Part shown: positions 14,832 through 22,379 of the stretch, in pieces
How positions within the stretch are numbered: the stretch's first letter is position 1
Layout of the letters: every line of letters begins with the position of its first letter
Assembly: GCA_035554635.1 (NCBI GenBank)
Contig: DATMIB010000064.1
Coordinates: forward strand, 1-22,379
Direction: 5' to 3'
From: RPQJ01 sp035554635
GTDB taxonomy: Bacteria; Pseudomonadota; Gammaproteobacteria; Steroidobacterales; Steroidobacteraceae
Length of the DNA stretch: 22,379 nt
Made by a program: the position numbers and the translations under genes
Notes under the pieces: model-generated
What the model saw: the letters and a program-made list of their open reading frames with translations, nothing else
Database searches by the model: none
Told to the model about the DNA's origin: nothing

Positions 14832-17534
14832 TCAGGCCGCGGCGGCCTCGAGCCGGTCGATGACGCGCTGCGTGAGCGACTGGCGGATTGGCGCTTCGTC
14901 GGTCCACGCGTCGCCGCGATCGGCGATGCGCGCAACCGCGTTGCGCAGGTTGAAGTGAGCGTGACGCAAATCCTCGCGCCCGAGTTCGTCCCAGCTGATC
15001 GGCATCGAGACCGGCACGCCCGGCCGGTGCCGCGGCGAGTACGCCGCCACCGTGGTGGCCGCGAACTGGTTGCGCTGCCAGTCGACATAGACCTTGCCCT
15101 GTCGGTTCGACGCGCCACGCCTGGCGGAGAAGCGCTGCGGGATCAGGCGTGCGAGATGCTCGGCGACGCGGCGCGCGAACGAGGCCGCGACCTCCATCGG
15201 CGGGCCCTTGGTCAGCGGCACGACCACGTGCAGGCCGGCGCCACCGCTGGTCTTGAGCTGGGTCGCGAGACCGAGCTCCTCGAGCAGTTGGCGCACGAGC
15301 GTCGCCGCTTCCTTGACGCGCTCCCACGACAGCGCCGGGTCCGGGTCGAGGTCGAACGTGAGTCGATCCGCGCGTTCGGGGCGTGGCATGCGCGAGCCCC
15401 ACGTGTGGAGTTCGACCGCCCCCATCTGCGCGAGCCAGGGGATCGCGGCTTCCGAGCTGCAGACGAAATACGGCTCCTCGTCCGAACTCGGAATGCTGAC
15501 CGGTGTCAGGCCCGGGAACGACTCGCCCTCGATGTGGCGCTGGAAGAACGTGCGTCCCTGCGCGCTGGTCGCGCGGATCAGCGACAGCGGCCGAGCCTTC
15601 AGGTGCGGCCACAGCACGGGCGCAATCGCTTCGTAGTACTGCGCGAGCTGCTGCTTGGTGACGCCGTCGCTCGGGAACAGCACGCGTTGCGGATGGGTCA
15701 GCGTGATCGCGTCACGACGGGCAGTCTTCTTCGTCGCGGTCGCTGCCGGCAAAGGCCGGCCCGTCGACCTCGGTGCGCGCTCCGGCCGCTTGCCGCGACG
15801 AGCGGTCGGCGACGCATCGCTCGTGCCCTCGCGGCCCGGTCGCCGTGCCGTCGGTTGCTTCCTTTTCGCCGGGGCGACGGTCGCGCCGAACACCGCGTCC
15901 GGCTCGCGTCGTACCTTCGCGGCCGCGACGTCTTCGCGCAAACCGAGGAACAACGGCTGGCGCAGCAGGCCCGAGTCGGTCCACTCGGCGAATCGGACCT
16001 GCGCGACGAGCTCGGGCCGCACCCATTGCGGCTTTTCCTTGCCCCGCAGCTGCGCCGGATCCGCGAACGGACTCGTCTTCGTCGCCAGTTCGTCGAGGCG
16101 CCGTCGCAGGCCACCGAGCTGCTGCTCGGAAAACCCGGTGCCCGCCCGGCCCGCGAATCGCAGCCGGCCTTCTTCATCGTAATAGCCGAGCAGCAGCGCC
16201 GTGAGGGTGTTGCGGCCGGCCGCGGTCCGTGTGTACCCGGCAATCACGAACTCCTGCTCGCGCCGGCACTTGAGCTTGAGCCACGAGCGGTTGCGCCCGG
16301 AGCGATAGGCTGCGTCGGCATCCTTGAGGATCACGCCCTCGTAGCCATGGTTGCAGGCATGCTCACGCAGCGTCGTGCTCTCGCCGTCGACGAAGTCGAC
16401 CAGTCGCACCGGCCCGCCTCGCGGCAGGTCGGCAAGCGCCTGTTGCAGCAGACGTTTGCGCTCGTGCTGCGGCTTGTCGCGCAGGTCTGCGCCGTACAGG
16501 CGCAGCGCGTCGAACGCCATGAACAGCGTCTGCCCACCGCCGCCTGGGTCGAGCGCCTGCTGCAGGCGCTGGAACTGCGGGATGCCCTGTTCGTCGACCG
16601 CGACCAGTTCGCCGTCGATCCAGGCGTCGCGCAGGCCAAGTTGCGCCAGCGCCGTGGCGATGTGCGGCATGCGGTGGGTCCAGTCGAGACCGTTGCGCGT
16701 GTAGCAATGCACGGCCGCGTCGTCGACGTAGGCCACGATGCGGTAGCCGTCGAACTTGAGCTCGGTGATCCAGCGGCCCCCGCTCGGCACGGCCTCCACC
16801 GCCGTGGCCAGTTGCGGTGCGATGAATTCGGGCACCCGAGCGCGCGACCGTCGCGCGACGGCCGGTGCCGCGGGTCGTTTCGCCGCGCGCGCCGTCGCTC
16901 GGGACGGGCGTGCCTTGCCGTCCGGCGGCGCGGTCAACCCTGCCGCGCGCGTCCAGGTCGTGCCGGCCCGCGGTTCGGTGCCGGCGACCGGTTCGGTGTA
17001 GAGCTCCGTCACGTCGGGCCCGCCCGCATGCCTGAGCGCGTGCTCGTCGCGACGCTTGAGCAGCAGCCAGTTCGGCTTGCCACGCGCGTCGTCGCGCAGT
17101 CGCACGAGCGACCACCGGCCGTGCAGGCGTTCGCCTTCGAGCGCGAAGTCGAGCTTGCCGCGCGCGAGACTCGCGTCGACGTCGCCCTCCGGCACCCAGT
17201 GACCACGGTCCCAGATCACGACGTGCCCCGCGCCGTATTCGCCGGCGGGGATGTCGCCACTGAACGTGCGGTATTCGTACGGGTGGTCCTCGACCTCGAC
17301 GGCCAGGCGCTTTTCGGCAGGGTCGAGCGACGGACCCTTCGGCACGGCCCAGCTCTTGAGCACGCCGTCCCACTCGAGCCGGAAGTCGTAGTGCAGCCGC
17401 CGGGCGTGGTGACGCTGGATGACGAACTCGAGCTGCTGCGGCGATGCTCGGGTCACGCCGGCCGGCTCGGGCGTCCGGTCGAAACGCCGCTTCTCGCGAT
17501 AGCGTTGCAGCGCGCGCGGGACGGAACTGGCCAT
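14832..17534 (-). CDS. ligD: Multidomain DNA ligase D for non-homologous end joining
   Basis: LigD processes and seals double-strand breaks held by Ku. The 900-residue protein has all three domains in the order phosphoesterase - ligase - polymerase, as in Pseudomonas. The 3'-phosphoesterase (about residues 30-185) has RHHARRLHYDFRLE with His42, His48 and Asp50, plus His84. The ATP-dependent ligase (about 230-530) has the adenylation motif ELKFDGYR with Lys260, then DGELVAVD and EGVILKD. After a basic Ala/Arg/Pro linker (about 540-605), the primase-polymerase domain (about 610-890) has FDLDPDP with metal-binding Asp728 and Asp730, and SGGAGLHVVVPL. ATG 17534 lies 9 bases after the ku stop, so the two are very probably cotranslated; its ribosome site is weak. 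Confidence 0.97.
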   Translation of the reverse strand: MASSVPRALQRYREKRRFDRTPEPAGVTRASPQQLEFVIQRHHARRLHYDFRLEWDGVLKSWAVPKGPSLDPAEKRLAVEVEDHPYEYRTFSGDIPAGEYGAGHVVIWDRGHWVPEGDVDASLARGKLDFALEGERLHGRWSLVRLRDDARGKPNWLLLKRRDEHALRHAGGPDVTELYTEPVAGTEPRAGTTWTRAAGLTAPPDGKARPSRATARAAKRPAAPAVARRSRARVPEFIAPQLATAVEAVPSGGRWITELKFDGYRIVAYVDDAAVHCYTRNGLDWTHRMPHIATALAQLGLRDAWIDGELVAVDEQGIPQFQRLQQALDPGGGGQTLFMAFDALRLYGADLRDKPQHERKRLLQQALADLPRGGPVRLVDFVDGESTTLREHACNHGYEGVILKDADAAYRSGRNRSWLKLKCRREQEFVIAGYTRTAAGRNTLTALLLGYYDEEGRLRFAGRAGTGFSEQQLGGLRRRLDELATKTSPFADPAQLRGKEKPQWVRPELVAQVRFAEWTDSGLLRQPLFLGLREDVAAAKVRREPDAVFGATVAPAKRKQPTARRPGREGTSDASPTARRGKRPERAPRSTGRPLPAATATKKTARRDAITLTHPQRVLFPSDGVTKQQLAQYYEAIAPVLWPHLKARPLSLIRATSAQGRTFFQRHIEGESFPGLTPVSIPSSDEEPYFVCSSEAAIPWLAQMGAVELHTWGSRMPRPERADRLTFDLDPDPALSWERVKEAATLVRQLLEELGLATQLKTSGGAGLHVVVPLTKGPPMEVAASFARRVAEHLARLIPQRFSARRGASNRQGKVYVDWQRNQFAATTVAAYSPRHRPGVPVSMPISWDELGREDLRHAHFNLRNAVARIADRGDAWTDEAPIRQSLTQRVIDRLEAAAA

Positions 17535-17543
17535 GTGACCGCG

Positions 17544-18500
17544 TCAGGCGCTGCGACGGCGCTTGGCCGACGCGCCGGTGCCGCGCGCGGCCGCCGCACC
17601 GGCGGCCTTGCGTACGCGCGTGGGCGTCGCTGCCGGCGCCGAGGCGGCCCGTGCCGCACCCTCGCCCGCCGTCTTGCGCTTCGTTTCGCCGCCGCCCTTG
17701 CCGCCCCGACGCTCGAGGCTGCGCCGCAGCAGTTCGCCCAGGTCGACGACTTCGGCCGTGCGCAGTTCGCTCGTCTTCGCCGCGGCCGGAGTCAACGTCT
17801 TGGTCTGGCCGGCCTGCACCTTCTCCTCGATGCGGTTCAGCAGGTCCTCGCGGTACGTGTCCTTGAACGCCTCCGGCTCCCAGCGCTGGCGCATGTCCTC
17901 GACCAGCTTGATGGCCATGCCGAACTCACGCTGCGAGACGCGCGCCTCCTCGAGCGTCTTGAGCGCGGGCTCGTGCTCGGTCGGGTCGAGCACCTCGTCG
18001 GCGTATCGCAGCGTGTTGAGCAGCAGCGTGCGGCCGAGCGGCATCAGCGCGCACACGTGCTGCTTGGTCCGGATCACGATCAGCCCGAGCGCGACGGACT
18101 TTGACTTGGCGAGCGCCTCGCGCAGCAGCGTGTACACCTTTTCACCGCGCTTTTCCGGCGCCAGGTAGTACGGCGTGTCGTAGTACATCGGCGGGATGTC
18201 GAATGGCTCGACGAAGCCCTGGATGTCGATCGTCTGGGTCGCCTCGACGTTGGCCTGACGGAAGTCTTCGTCGCTCATCACGACGTACTCGCCCTTCTCG
18301 TACTCGTAACCCTTGACGATGTCGCCCCACTCGACGGTCTTGCCGGTCGCCTTGTTGATGCGCTGGTAGCCGATCGGCGAGTAGTCCCGCTTGTCGAGCA
18401 TCGTGAAGTCGAGCGTCGCCGACCGGCTGGCCGGATACAGCGACACCGGAATGTGGATCAGGCTGAAGCTGACGGCGCCCTTCCAGATCACGCGTGCCAT
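17544..18500 (-). CDS. ku: Bacterial Ku DNA end-binding protein
   Basis: Ku forms a homodimeric ring on broken DNA ends and recruits LigD. This 318-residue protein starts MARVIWKGAVSFSLIHIPV, the usual beginning of bacterial Ku, and keeps core segments such as KGYEYEKGEYVVMSDEDF, YYDTPYYLAPEK and EFGMAIKLVEDM up to about residue 255. The remaining 60 or so residues are a Lys/Arg/Ala-rich tail of the kind that helps Ku slide on DNA. ATG 18500 was chosen because the conserved domain begins there; the open frame upstream (to 18665) is antisense of the DUF4142 gene. It is packed between the DUF4142 gene (31 bases upstream) and ligD (9 bases downstream). Confidence 0.97.
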   Translation of the reverse strand: MARVIWKGAVSFSLIHIPVSLYPASRSATLDFTMLDKRDYSPIGYQRINKATGKTVEWGDIVKGYEYEKGEYVVMSDEDFRQANVEATQTIDIQGFVEPFDIPPMYYDTPYYLAPEKRGEKVYTLLREALAKSKSVALGLIVIRTKQHVCALMPLGRTLLLNTLRYADEVLDPTEHEPALKTLEEARVSQREFGMAIKLVEDMRQRWEPEAFKDTYREDLLNRIEEKVQAGQTKTLTPAAAKTSELRTAEVVDLGELLRRSLERRGGKGGGETKRKTAGEGAARAASAPAATPTRVRKAAGAAAARGTGASAKRRRSA

Positions 18501-18531
18501 GACACACCCCGTCGATGTCGGATGCCCGCGA

Positions 18532-19257
18532 TCACTTCTGCGTGTGCGCGCCCTGCAGCATTTCGAGGTGGTGCTCGAGATGCGGCAGCTGGTCACTCGC
18601 AAACTGGCGCAGCTCAGGATCCGAGCCGCTGGCGGCCTGCTGGCGGAACAGCGCGATTGCGTCACGATGCATGCGCACCTGCTCGGCCGTGAACCGCGCG
18701 TCGAAGTCCGCGCCAGGGCTCGTCATGCGGGCCTGGTCGGCGTCGGCGCTCGTGACGGCCGCGGGCATCGACCAGCCCTTGCGGCTCGCGAGCTGTTGCA
18801 GCTTCTGGCTCGAGGCCTGGTGGTCTTCGAGCAGCATGCGTGCGGCCGCCTTGGTTTCGGACCGTTGCGCGTTGTCGAGTGCAGCCTGTGCGGAGGCGAT
18901 CTCGAGGCGGTCGCTCTCGACCGCGCGGCGCAGGAACTCCGCGTCCTGGCCCTGCAGCGCGCCCATGCCCGTCGCAGCGGTGGCGGTCGTGGCGCCGGCC
19001 TGCGCACTCGCCGTGGTGCCGGTCGTCGACTGGTCCTGCTCCGCGGAGGTCGCGCCTGCGTCGGTGGTCGATGTGGCACTGCCCGTGGTGGACGTATCCG
19101 GCGTCGAGGTCGAACTGCCCGTAGTCGCCGTATCGGGCGTCGACGTGGCGGTGCCCGTCGACGTCGTGCCTGGGTCGGTCGTCTGGGGCTGCGCGACCGA
19201 CGCTGCGGCAGTCACGAGCGCGGCGGCCGCCAGCAATGGGAGATGTCTGCCTGGCAT
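18532..19257 (-). CDS. Secreted DUF4142 protein with Thr/Ser-rich repeats
   Basis: This 241-residue protein begins with a signal peptide (MPGRHLPLLAAAALVTAAAS, likely cleaved after the VAQ region). A Thr/Ser/Gly/Asp-rich segment (about residues 25-95) follows, with three 12-residue repeats of the type GTATSTPDTATT. The C-terminal DUF4142 domain (about 103-236) is a predicted helical bundle with ferritin-like topology: DAEFLRRAVESDRLEI, MLLEDHQASSQKLQQLA and LRQFASDQLPHLEHHLEML. DUF4142 proteins are periplasmic or outer-envelope, often in stress-linked clusters, and have no proven activity. The His/Glu pattern in the last helix could bind metal. ATG 19257 has an excellent AAGGAGG eight bases upstream. 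It leads the ku-ligD run. Confidence 0.88.
   Translation of the reverse strand: MPGRHLPLLAAAALVTAAASVAQPQTTDPGTTSTGTATSTPDTATTGSSTSTPDTSTTGSATSTTDAGATSAEQDQSTTGTTASAQAGATTATAATGMGALQGQDAEFLRRAVESDRLEIASAQAALDNAQRSETKAAARMLLEDHQASSQKLQQLASRKGWSMPAAVTSADADQARMTSPGADFDARFTAEQVRMHRDAIALFRQQAASGSDPELRQFASDQLPHLEHHLEMLQGAHTQK
19048..19155. repeat. 36-bp tandem repeats inside the DUF4142 gene
   Basis: Three degenerate in-frame 36-base units encode 12-residue Thr/Ser repeats. The two best copies are at 19081-19116 and 19117-19152, both beginning GCCCGT and sharing CGTATC and GGCGTCGA blocks. Confidence 0.7.
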
Positions 19258-19520
19258 GGTTTCGTCCTCCTTGTCGAGCGGGCTGGCGTCCTTGCCTGCC
19301 CAACGCCGTTCGCTTGTCCGGAACGGCAATCCCGTCGTTCGGATGCATCGATGCGCTTTCGCGTGCTTTCGGGCATCGCAGTGAGCACGGCAGCGATTAC
19401 ACCTCAGCGGAAGCGCGGTTATTGCAAGCGACGCGACGCTTCGCAGGCGGCTTCGTGATGCTTCGATTGTAGGCAGCGGCGGACAGACAGCCGGAGTGCG
19501 TGCTGCGTAAATCGCGCCCC
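19258..19520. promoter_or_regulatory. Divergent control region between DUF4142-ku-ligD and egtB-egtD
   Basis: This gap of 263 bases between divergent gene sets should contain promoters for both. The DUF4142 ribosome site (AAGGAGG) lies at its left edge. A somewhat AT-richer stretch spans about 19390-19470. No promoter pair met a level I would name. Confidence 0.4.
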
Positions 19521-20801
19521 ATGACGAACACCCCGGGATCCGCTGCCGCACAGTCAGCCAGCCTTGCCGACGACTACCGCCGAATCAGGCAGACCACGCG
19601 GATACTGGCCGAGCCGCTGAGCCCCGAGGATGCCGTCCTGTGCTCGCTGCGCGACGGGAGCCCGGCAAAGTGGCACCTGGCGCACACGTCGTGGTTCTTC
19701 GAGCGTCACGTGCTCGGTGCGGCGCACGGTGAGGCGCACGTGCACTTCGACCGTTCGTTCGGCTCCCTGTTCGATCCGGACTCCGCGGGTGCGCGCGACG
19801 GCACGCGTTCGCTGTTGTCGCGACCGGACCTCGAGTGCGTCTACGAGTACCGCGACTGGATCGACCTCAAGGTGCTCGCGCTGCTGGCGGAAGCCGGACT
19901 CGACCCGCGCCATGTGCGAACCGTGGAACTCGGCCTGCAACACGAGCAGCGGCACCAGGAGTTCCTGCTCGCCGACGTCAAGCACCTGCTCGCGGCCAGC
20001 CCGCTGCGACCCGCGTACTACGCGCGGACACCGGGTTCGATGGAAGCCGACGGCGTGCATCCGGCGCCGCTGCGCCTGCTCGACTTCGAGGGTGGCTTGC
20101 AGTGGCTCGGCGCAGCCGACACCGGCTTCGCCTTCGCGTCCGAGCGACCGCGCCACCGTCAGTGGCTCGAACCGTTCGCGCTCGCCGAGCGTCTGGTCAC
20201 GAACGCGGAATACCGCACGTTCATCGACGACGGCGGTTACCAGCGCGCCGAGTTGTGGCGCAAGGAGGGCTGGGCGGCGTGCCAGCGGGAAGGGTGGCGA
20301 CGACCGCTCTACTGGTCCGCCGAGGACCCCCCGCAGCATTTCACGCTGCACGGGATGGAACTCCTCGACGACGCCGCACCGGTGCTGCACGTCAGCCGCC
20401 ATGAGGCCGATGCCTACGCCCGCTGGGCTGGCCTGCGACTGCCGACCGAGGCGGAGTGGGAAACGGCGGCACGCGAGGTTCCGTTGCAGGGGCCGTTCCT
20501 CGAGTCGGGAACTTTCAGCCCCGCCGTGACACGAAGTGCATCGTCGCCGTCACCCCGGCAGATGTACGGGGTCGCCTGGCAATGGACCAGATCCAACGGC
20601 CGGGCGTACGCCGGAGCGCGGCCCATGGAGAAGCCGCTGGATCGCTACGACCCCTGTGACGAACCCGGCCACGCCGTCGTGCGTGGCGGCTCGTGCGTGA
20701 CGCCGAGCGGTCACGTGCGCCCGTCGTATCGTCGTTTCCTCCCTGCGGAGGCGCGCTGGCAATTCACGGGAATCCGGCTCGCGAAGGATCGCATCGAATG
20801 A
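19521..20801 (+). CDS. egtB: EgtB-like non-haem iron C-S bond-forming enzyme
   Basis: EgtB enzymes use O2 and Fe(II) to join a thiol to trimethylhistidine in ergothioneine synthesis. This 426-residue protein has the DinB-like N-terminal domain with the three-His iron site: His55 in KWHLAHTSWFF, and His141 and His145 in HEQRHQE. The C-terminal sulfatase-modifying-factor-like domain carries RLPTEAEWETAARE (about 306-319) and RPSYRRFLPAEARWQFTGIRL (about 400-420). Some usual EgtB features are changed: the [DN]VWEW motif reads VAWQW (351-355), the segment after FGSLF that normally carries substrate-binding arginines is short, and VSWYEA reads VSRHEA. GTG 19500 is an alternative start with GGAG only three bases away. 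It overlaps egtD as ATGA. The family is sure; the substrate is not. Confidence 0.85.
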   Translation: MTNTPGSAAAQSASLADDYRRIRQTTRILAEPLSPEDAVLCSLRDGSPAKWHLAHTSWFFERHVLGAAHGEAHVHFDRSFGSLFDPDSAGARDGTRSLLSRPDLECVYEYRDWIDLKVLALLAEAGLDPRHVRTVELGLQHEQRHQEFLLADVKHLLAASPLRPAYYARTPGSMEADGVHPAPLRLLDFEGGLQWLGAADTGFAFASERPRHRQWLEPFALAERLVTNAEYRTFIDDGGYQRAELWRKEGWAACQREGWRRPLYWSAEDPPQHFTLHGMELLDDAAPVLHVSRHEADAYARWAGLRLPTEAEWETAAREVPLQGPFLESGTFSPAVTRSASSPSPRQMYGVAWQWTRSNGRAYAGARPMEKPLDRYDPCDEPGHAVVRGGSCVTPSGHVRPSYRRFLPAEARWQFTGIRLAKDRIE

Positions 20802-21778
20802 GACAAGTCGCCGAAGTCGCACGCCGGTTCGAACCGGCGCCGCCCCATGCAACGCGCCCGATGATCGCACTCGTCTTCGAAGGGCTCAGCGAAGAGGACA
20901 AGCAACTGCCCGTGCACCTGCTGTACGGCATCGAGGGTTCGCGGCTCTTCGAGCACGTGTGCGAACAGCCGGAGTACTACCCGGCGCGTGCCGAAGCGGG
21001 ACTGCTGCGAGCGCATGCCGACGGCATCGCACGTCGCATCGGGCCACGGGCTGCCGTGGTCGAGTATGGCCCCGGGGCGCCGCGCACCGGGATACCGCTG
21101 CTGGAGGCACTCGACACTCCGCACGCGTACGTGCCGGTCGACGCCGATGCGGTGCACCTGGCAGCCGTGGCTCGCGAGCTGCGAGCGCGCTTCGAGACGC
21201 TGCGCGTGACGCCGCTGTGCCAGGAGTTCCGCCAGTTCGTCGCGCTGCCGCCTGCGCTGGCACGGGCGCGTCGGCGCGTCGCTTTCCTTCCGGGCACGAC
21301 GTTCGCGGACTTCCGCCCACTCGAGGCCGTGGCGCTGCTGAACTCGGTGCGCGAGACGCTGGGGCTCGGTGGTGGGCTGCTGGTTGGCATCGACCTGGTG
21401 AAGGAGCCCGCGGTGCTCGAGCGGGCCTACGACGACGGCGCCGGTGCCATGGCTGCGTTCAACCGGCAGGTGCTGGTGCGACTGAACCGCGAGCTCGACG
21501 CGACCTTCGACCCGGCCGCGTTCCGCCATCGTGCCGTCTGGAACCCGGAACAGCAACGCATCGAGATGGGCCTCGTCAGCCTGCGCGCGCAGAGCCCCAC
21601 GGTCGCCGGCATCAGCGTGGCGCTGGCCGCGGGCGAGGAAATCCACACGCGCCACGACTACAAGCACACGCTCGACGGTTTTGCGCAACTCGCCCGGATC
21701 GCGGGCTGGGCGGCGGTCGAGCGGTGGATCGACGCGGAGCACCTGTACTGCCTGCAGTACCTCGAAGCGGCGGAGTAG
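20798..21778 (+). CDS. egtD: EgtD-like SAM-dependent amino-acid N-methyltransferase
   Basis: EgtD trimethylates the alpha-amino group of histidine, the first step to ergothioneine. This 326-residue protein keeps the family frame: GSRLFEHVCEQPEYYPARAE (about 47-66), YVPVDAD (111-117), GIDLVKEP (197-204), ERAYDDGAGAMAAFNR (about 208-223) and RIEM (254-257). Tyr43 matches a substrate-contacting Tyr of mycobacterial EgtD. However, the SAM loop GSG is GPG, the GSTIGN segment is GTTFAD (the histidine-binding Asn becomes Asp171), and the TEVS segment is TRHD (the pocket Glu and Ser become Arg285 and Asp287). These changes suggest altered substrate choice. ATG 20798 overlaps the egtB stop as ATGA. 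The long open frame from 20693 is not used. Confidence 0.85.
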   Translation: MRQVAEVARRFEPAPPHATRPMIALVFEGLSEEDKQLPVHLLYGIEGSRLFEHVCEQPEYYPARAEAGLLRAHADGIARRIGPRAAVVEYGPGAPRTGIPLLEALDTPHAYVPVDADAVHLAAVARELRARFETLRVTPLCQEFRQFVALPPALARARRRVAFLPGTTFADFRPLEAVALLNSVRETLGLGGGLLVGIDLVKEPAVLERAYDDGAGAMAAFNRQVLVRLNRELDATFDPAAFRHRAVWNPEQQRIEMGLVSLRAQSPTVAGISVALAAGEEIHTRHDYKHTLDGFAQLARIAGWAAVERWIDAEHLYCLQYLEAAE

Positions 21779-21788
21779 CAACCTCCGG

Positions 21789-22373
21789 TCAGCTTTCGTC
21801 GTCGCGGGCGGCCATGCCGCCACGCGAACGACCCGCTTCCTCCTGCTCGTCGTCGTAGCCGTCGGCGGCATCACCCGCGGCGTCCCCGGCCATCGCGCTC
21901 GCGAGTTCCGCTTCGAGCTCCTGCTTGCGTTCGAGCAGCTCGCGGCCGATGGCCTCGAGGTCCAGTGACGTGCGTTTCACGCGGGGGAACATCTTGCGCT
22001 GCTCCTCGTTGACGTGGTGCCCGACGTACTCCTTGAGCACCTTGATCATCGCCGAGAGCTGCAGCTCGTCGATCTCGCCCTCCTGGATCCGCTCGATCAG
22101 GTAGTGCGCGGTGTCGTGCTCGACCTCGGCCTCGAGCATGAGATCCTCGGCATCGATCGCCTCGCGTACCTGCGGATAGAAGATTTCCTCCTCGATCGTC
22201 GTGTGGACCGTCAGGGCCTGGCAGATTTCGGCTGCGAGCTCGAACTTGCGGTCCTCGTCTGCCGACTCGAACTCCTCGAACATCCGCTGGACCTCGTCGT
22301 GGTCCTTCCTGAGCAGCGCGATCGCATCCGTGCCGCTGCCGTCCCGTTCCTGCTGCTGTTTCCTGGTCGCCAT
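21789..22373 (-). CDS. Hemerythrin HHE-domain protein
   Basis: This 194-residue protein has a hemerythrin-type four-helix bundle in residues 14-140 or so. Diiron ligands can be proposed as His25 (RKDHDEV), His57 and Glu61 (HTTIEEE), His86 (VEHDTAH, with His90 near), His119/His120 and Glu123/Glu124 (HHVNEEQ). The C-terminal 45 residues or so are a Glu/Leu helix, then a disordered Ala/Gly/Asp/Glu tail. Bacterial HHE proteins sense or carry O2, NO or iron, often under stress. No signal peptide is present, so it is cytosolic. The start ATG 22373 lies 6 bases from the window edge, so its ribosome site cannot be fully seen. It converges on egtD across a 10-base gap. Confidence 0.92.
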   Translation of the reverse strand: MATRKQQQERDGSGTDAIALLRKDHDEVQRMFEEFESADEDRKFELAAEICQALTVHTTIEEEIFYPQVREAIDAEDLMLEAEVEHDTAHYLIERIQEGEIDELQLSAMIKVLKEYVGHHVNEEQRKMFPRVKRTSLDLEAIGRELLERKQELEAELASAMAGDAAGDAADGYDDEQEEAGRSRGGMAARDDES

Positions 22374-22379
22374 GTCTTA

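Noticed and set aside
14376..18104. Plus-strand open frame of 1242 codons
   Set aside because: It is the antisense of ligD, the small membrane gene and part of ku. It lacks any domain, is extremely Arg-rich, and is explained by GC-rich codon use on the other strand.

Overview
This window is GC-rich chromosomal DNA from a proteobacterium, most likely a gammaproteobacterium. The best indicators are the divergent rhlB / trxA-rho arrangement (also found in E. coli), a YrfG-type nucleotidase beside cysQ, and a DUF3301 - DUF465 - mscS - arfB series. The high GC content and the Ku/LigD, YqjDE and DUF4142 genes would suit the Xanthomonadales/Nevskiales/Steroidobacter part of that class, but this placement is inference. 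I saw no rRNA, tRNA, CRISPR array or complete insertion sequence.

Region 1 (1-2.7 kb): the 3' end of tex, a NIPSNAP gene, then a YihY/BrkB membrane-protein gene cut off after about 145 codons. The cut is joined to about 300 bp of foreign-looking DNA that carries the 5' end of an unrelated gene on the opposite strand. This is a rearrangement scar. An EamA transporter follows on the minus strand and touches the end of rho.

Region 2 (2.7-10.4 kb) is housekeeping. rho and trxA run leftward, with a GTGA overlap at the likely rho start. rhlB runs divergently. yrfG is convergent with rhlB and overlaps its end. A rightward run follows: cysQ, a DUF3301 protein, a DUF465 protein, an MscS channel and arfB. 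Both Rho and RhlB carry long Arg/Gly-rich disordered extensions.

Region 3 (10.5-19.3 kb) is a leftward accessory cluster that looks like a stress-survival block. In transcription order it holds a secreted DUF4142 protein, the non-homologous end-joining pair Ku and LigD, a possible 28-residue Cys-rich peptide overlapping (ATGA) a small membrane protein, then a YqjD (DUF883) / YqjE / YqjK-like envelope set, a bacterioferritin-like diiron protein and a glycosyltransferase with an unassigned C-terminal region. Most of these families are known from stationary phase, oxidative stress, desiccation or DNA-break repair.

Region 4 (19.5-22.4 kb): an egtB-egtD pair (ATGA overlap) running rightward, then a convergent hemerythrin gene. 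EgtB and EgtD together suggest ergothioneine or a relative. However, several residues that normally shape the substrate pockets are changed in both, most clearly in EgtD, so the product may not be ergothioneine. This pair is the best candidate here for undescribed biochemistry. The Cys-rich micro-ORF and the truncated BrkB junction come next.
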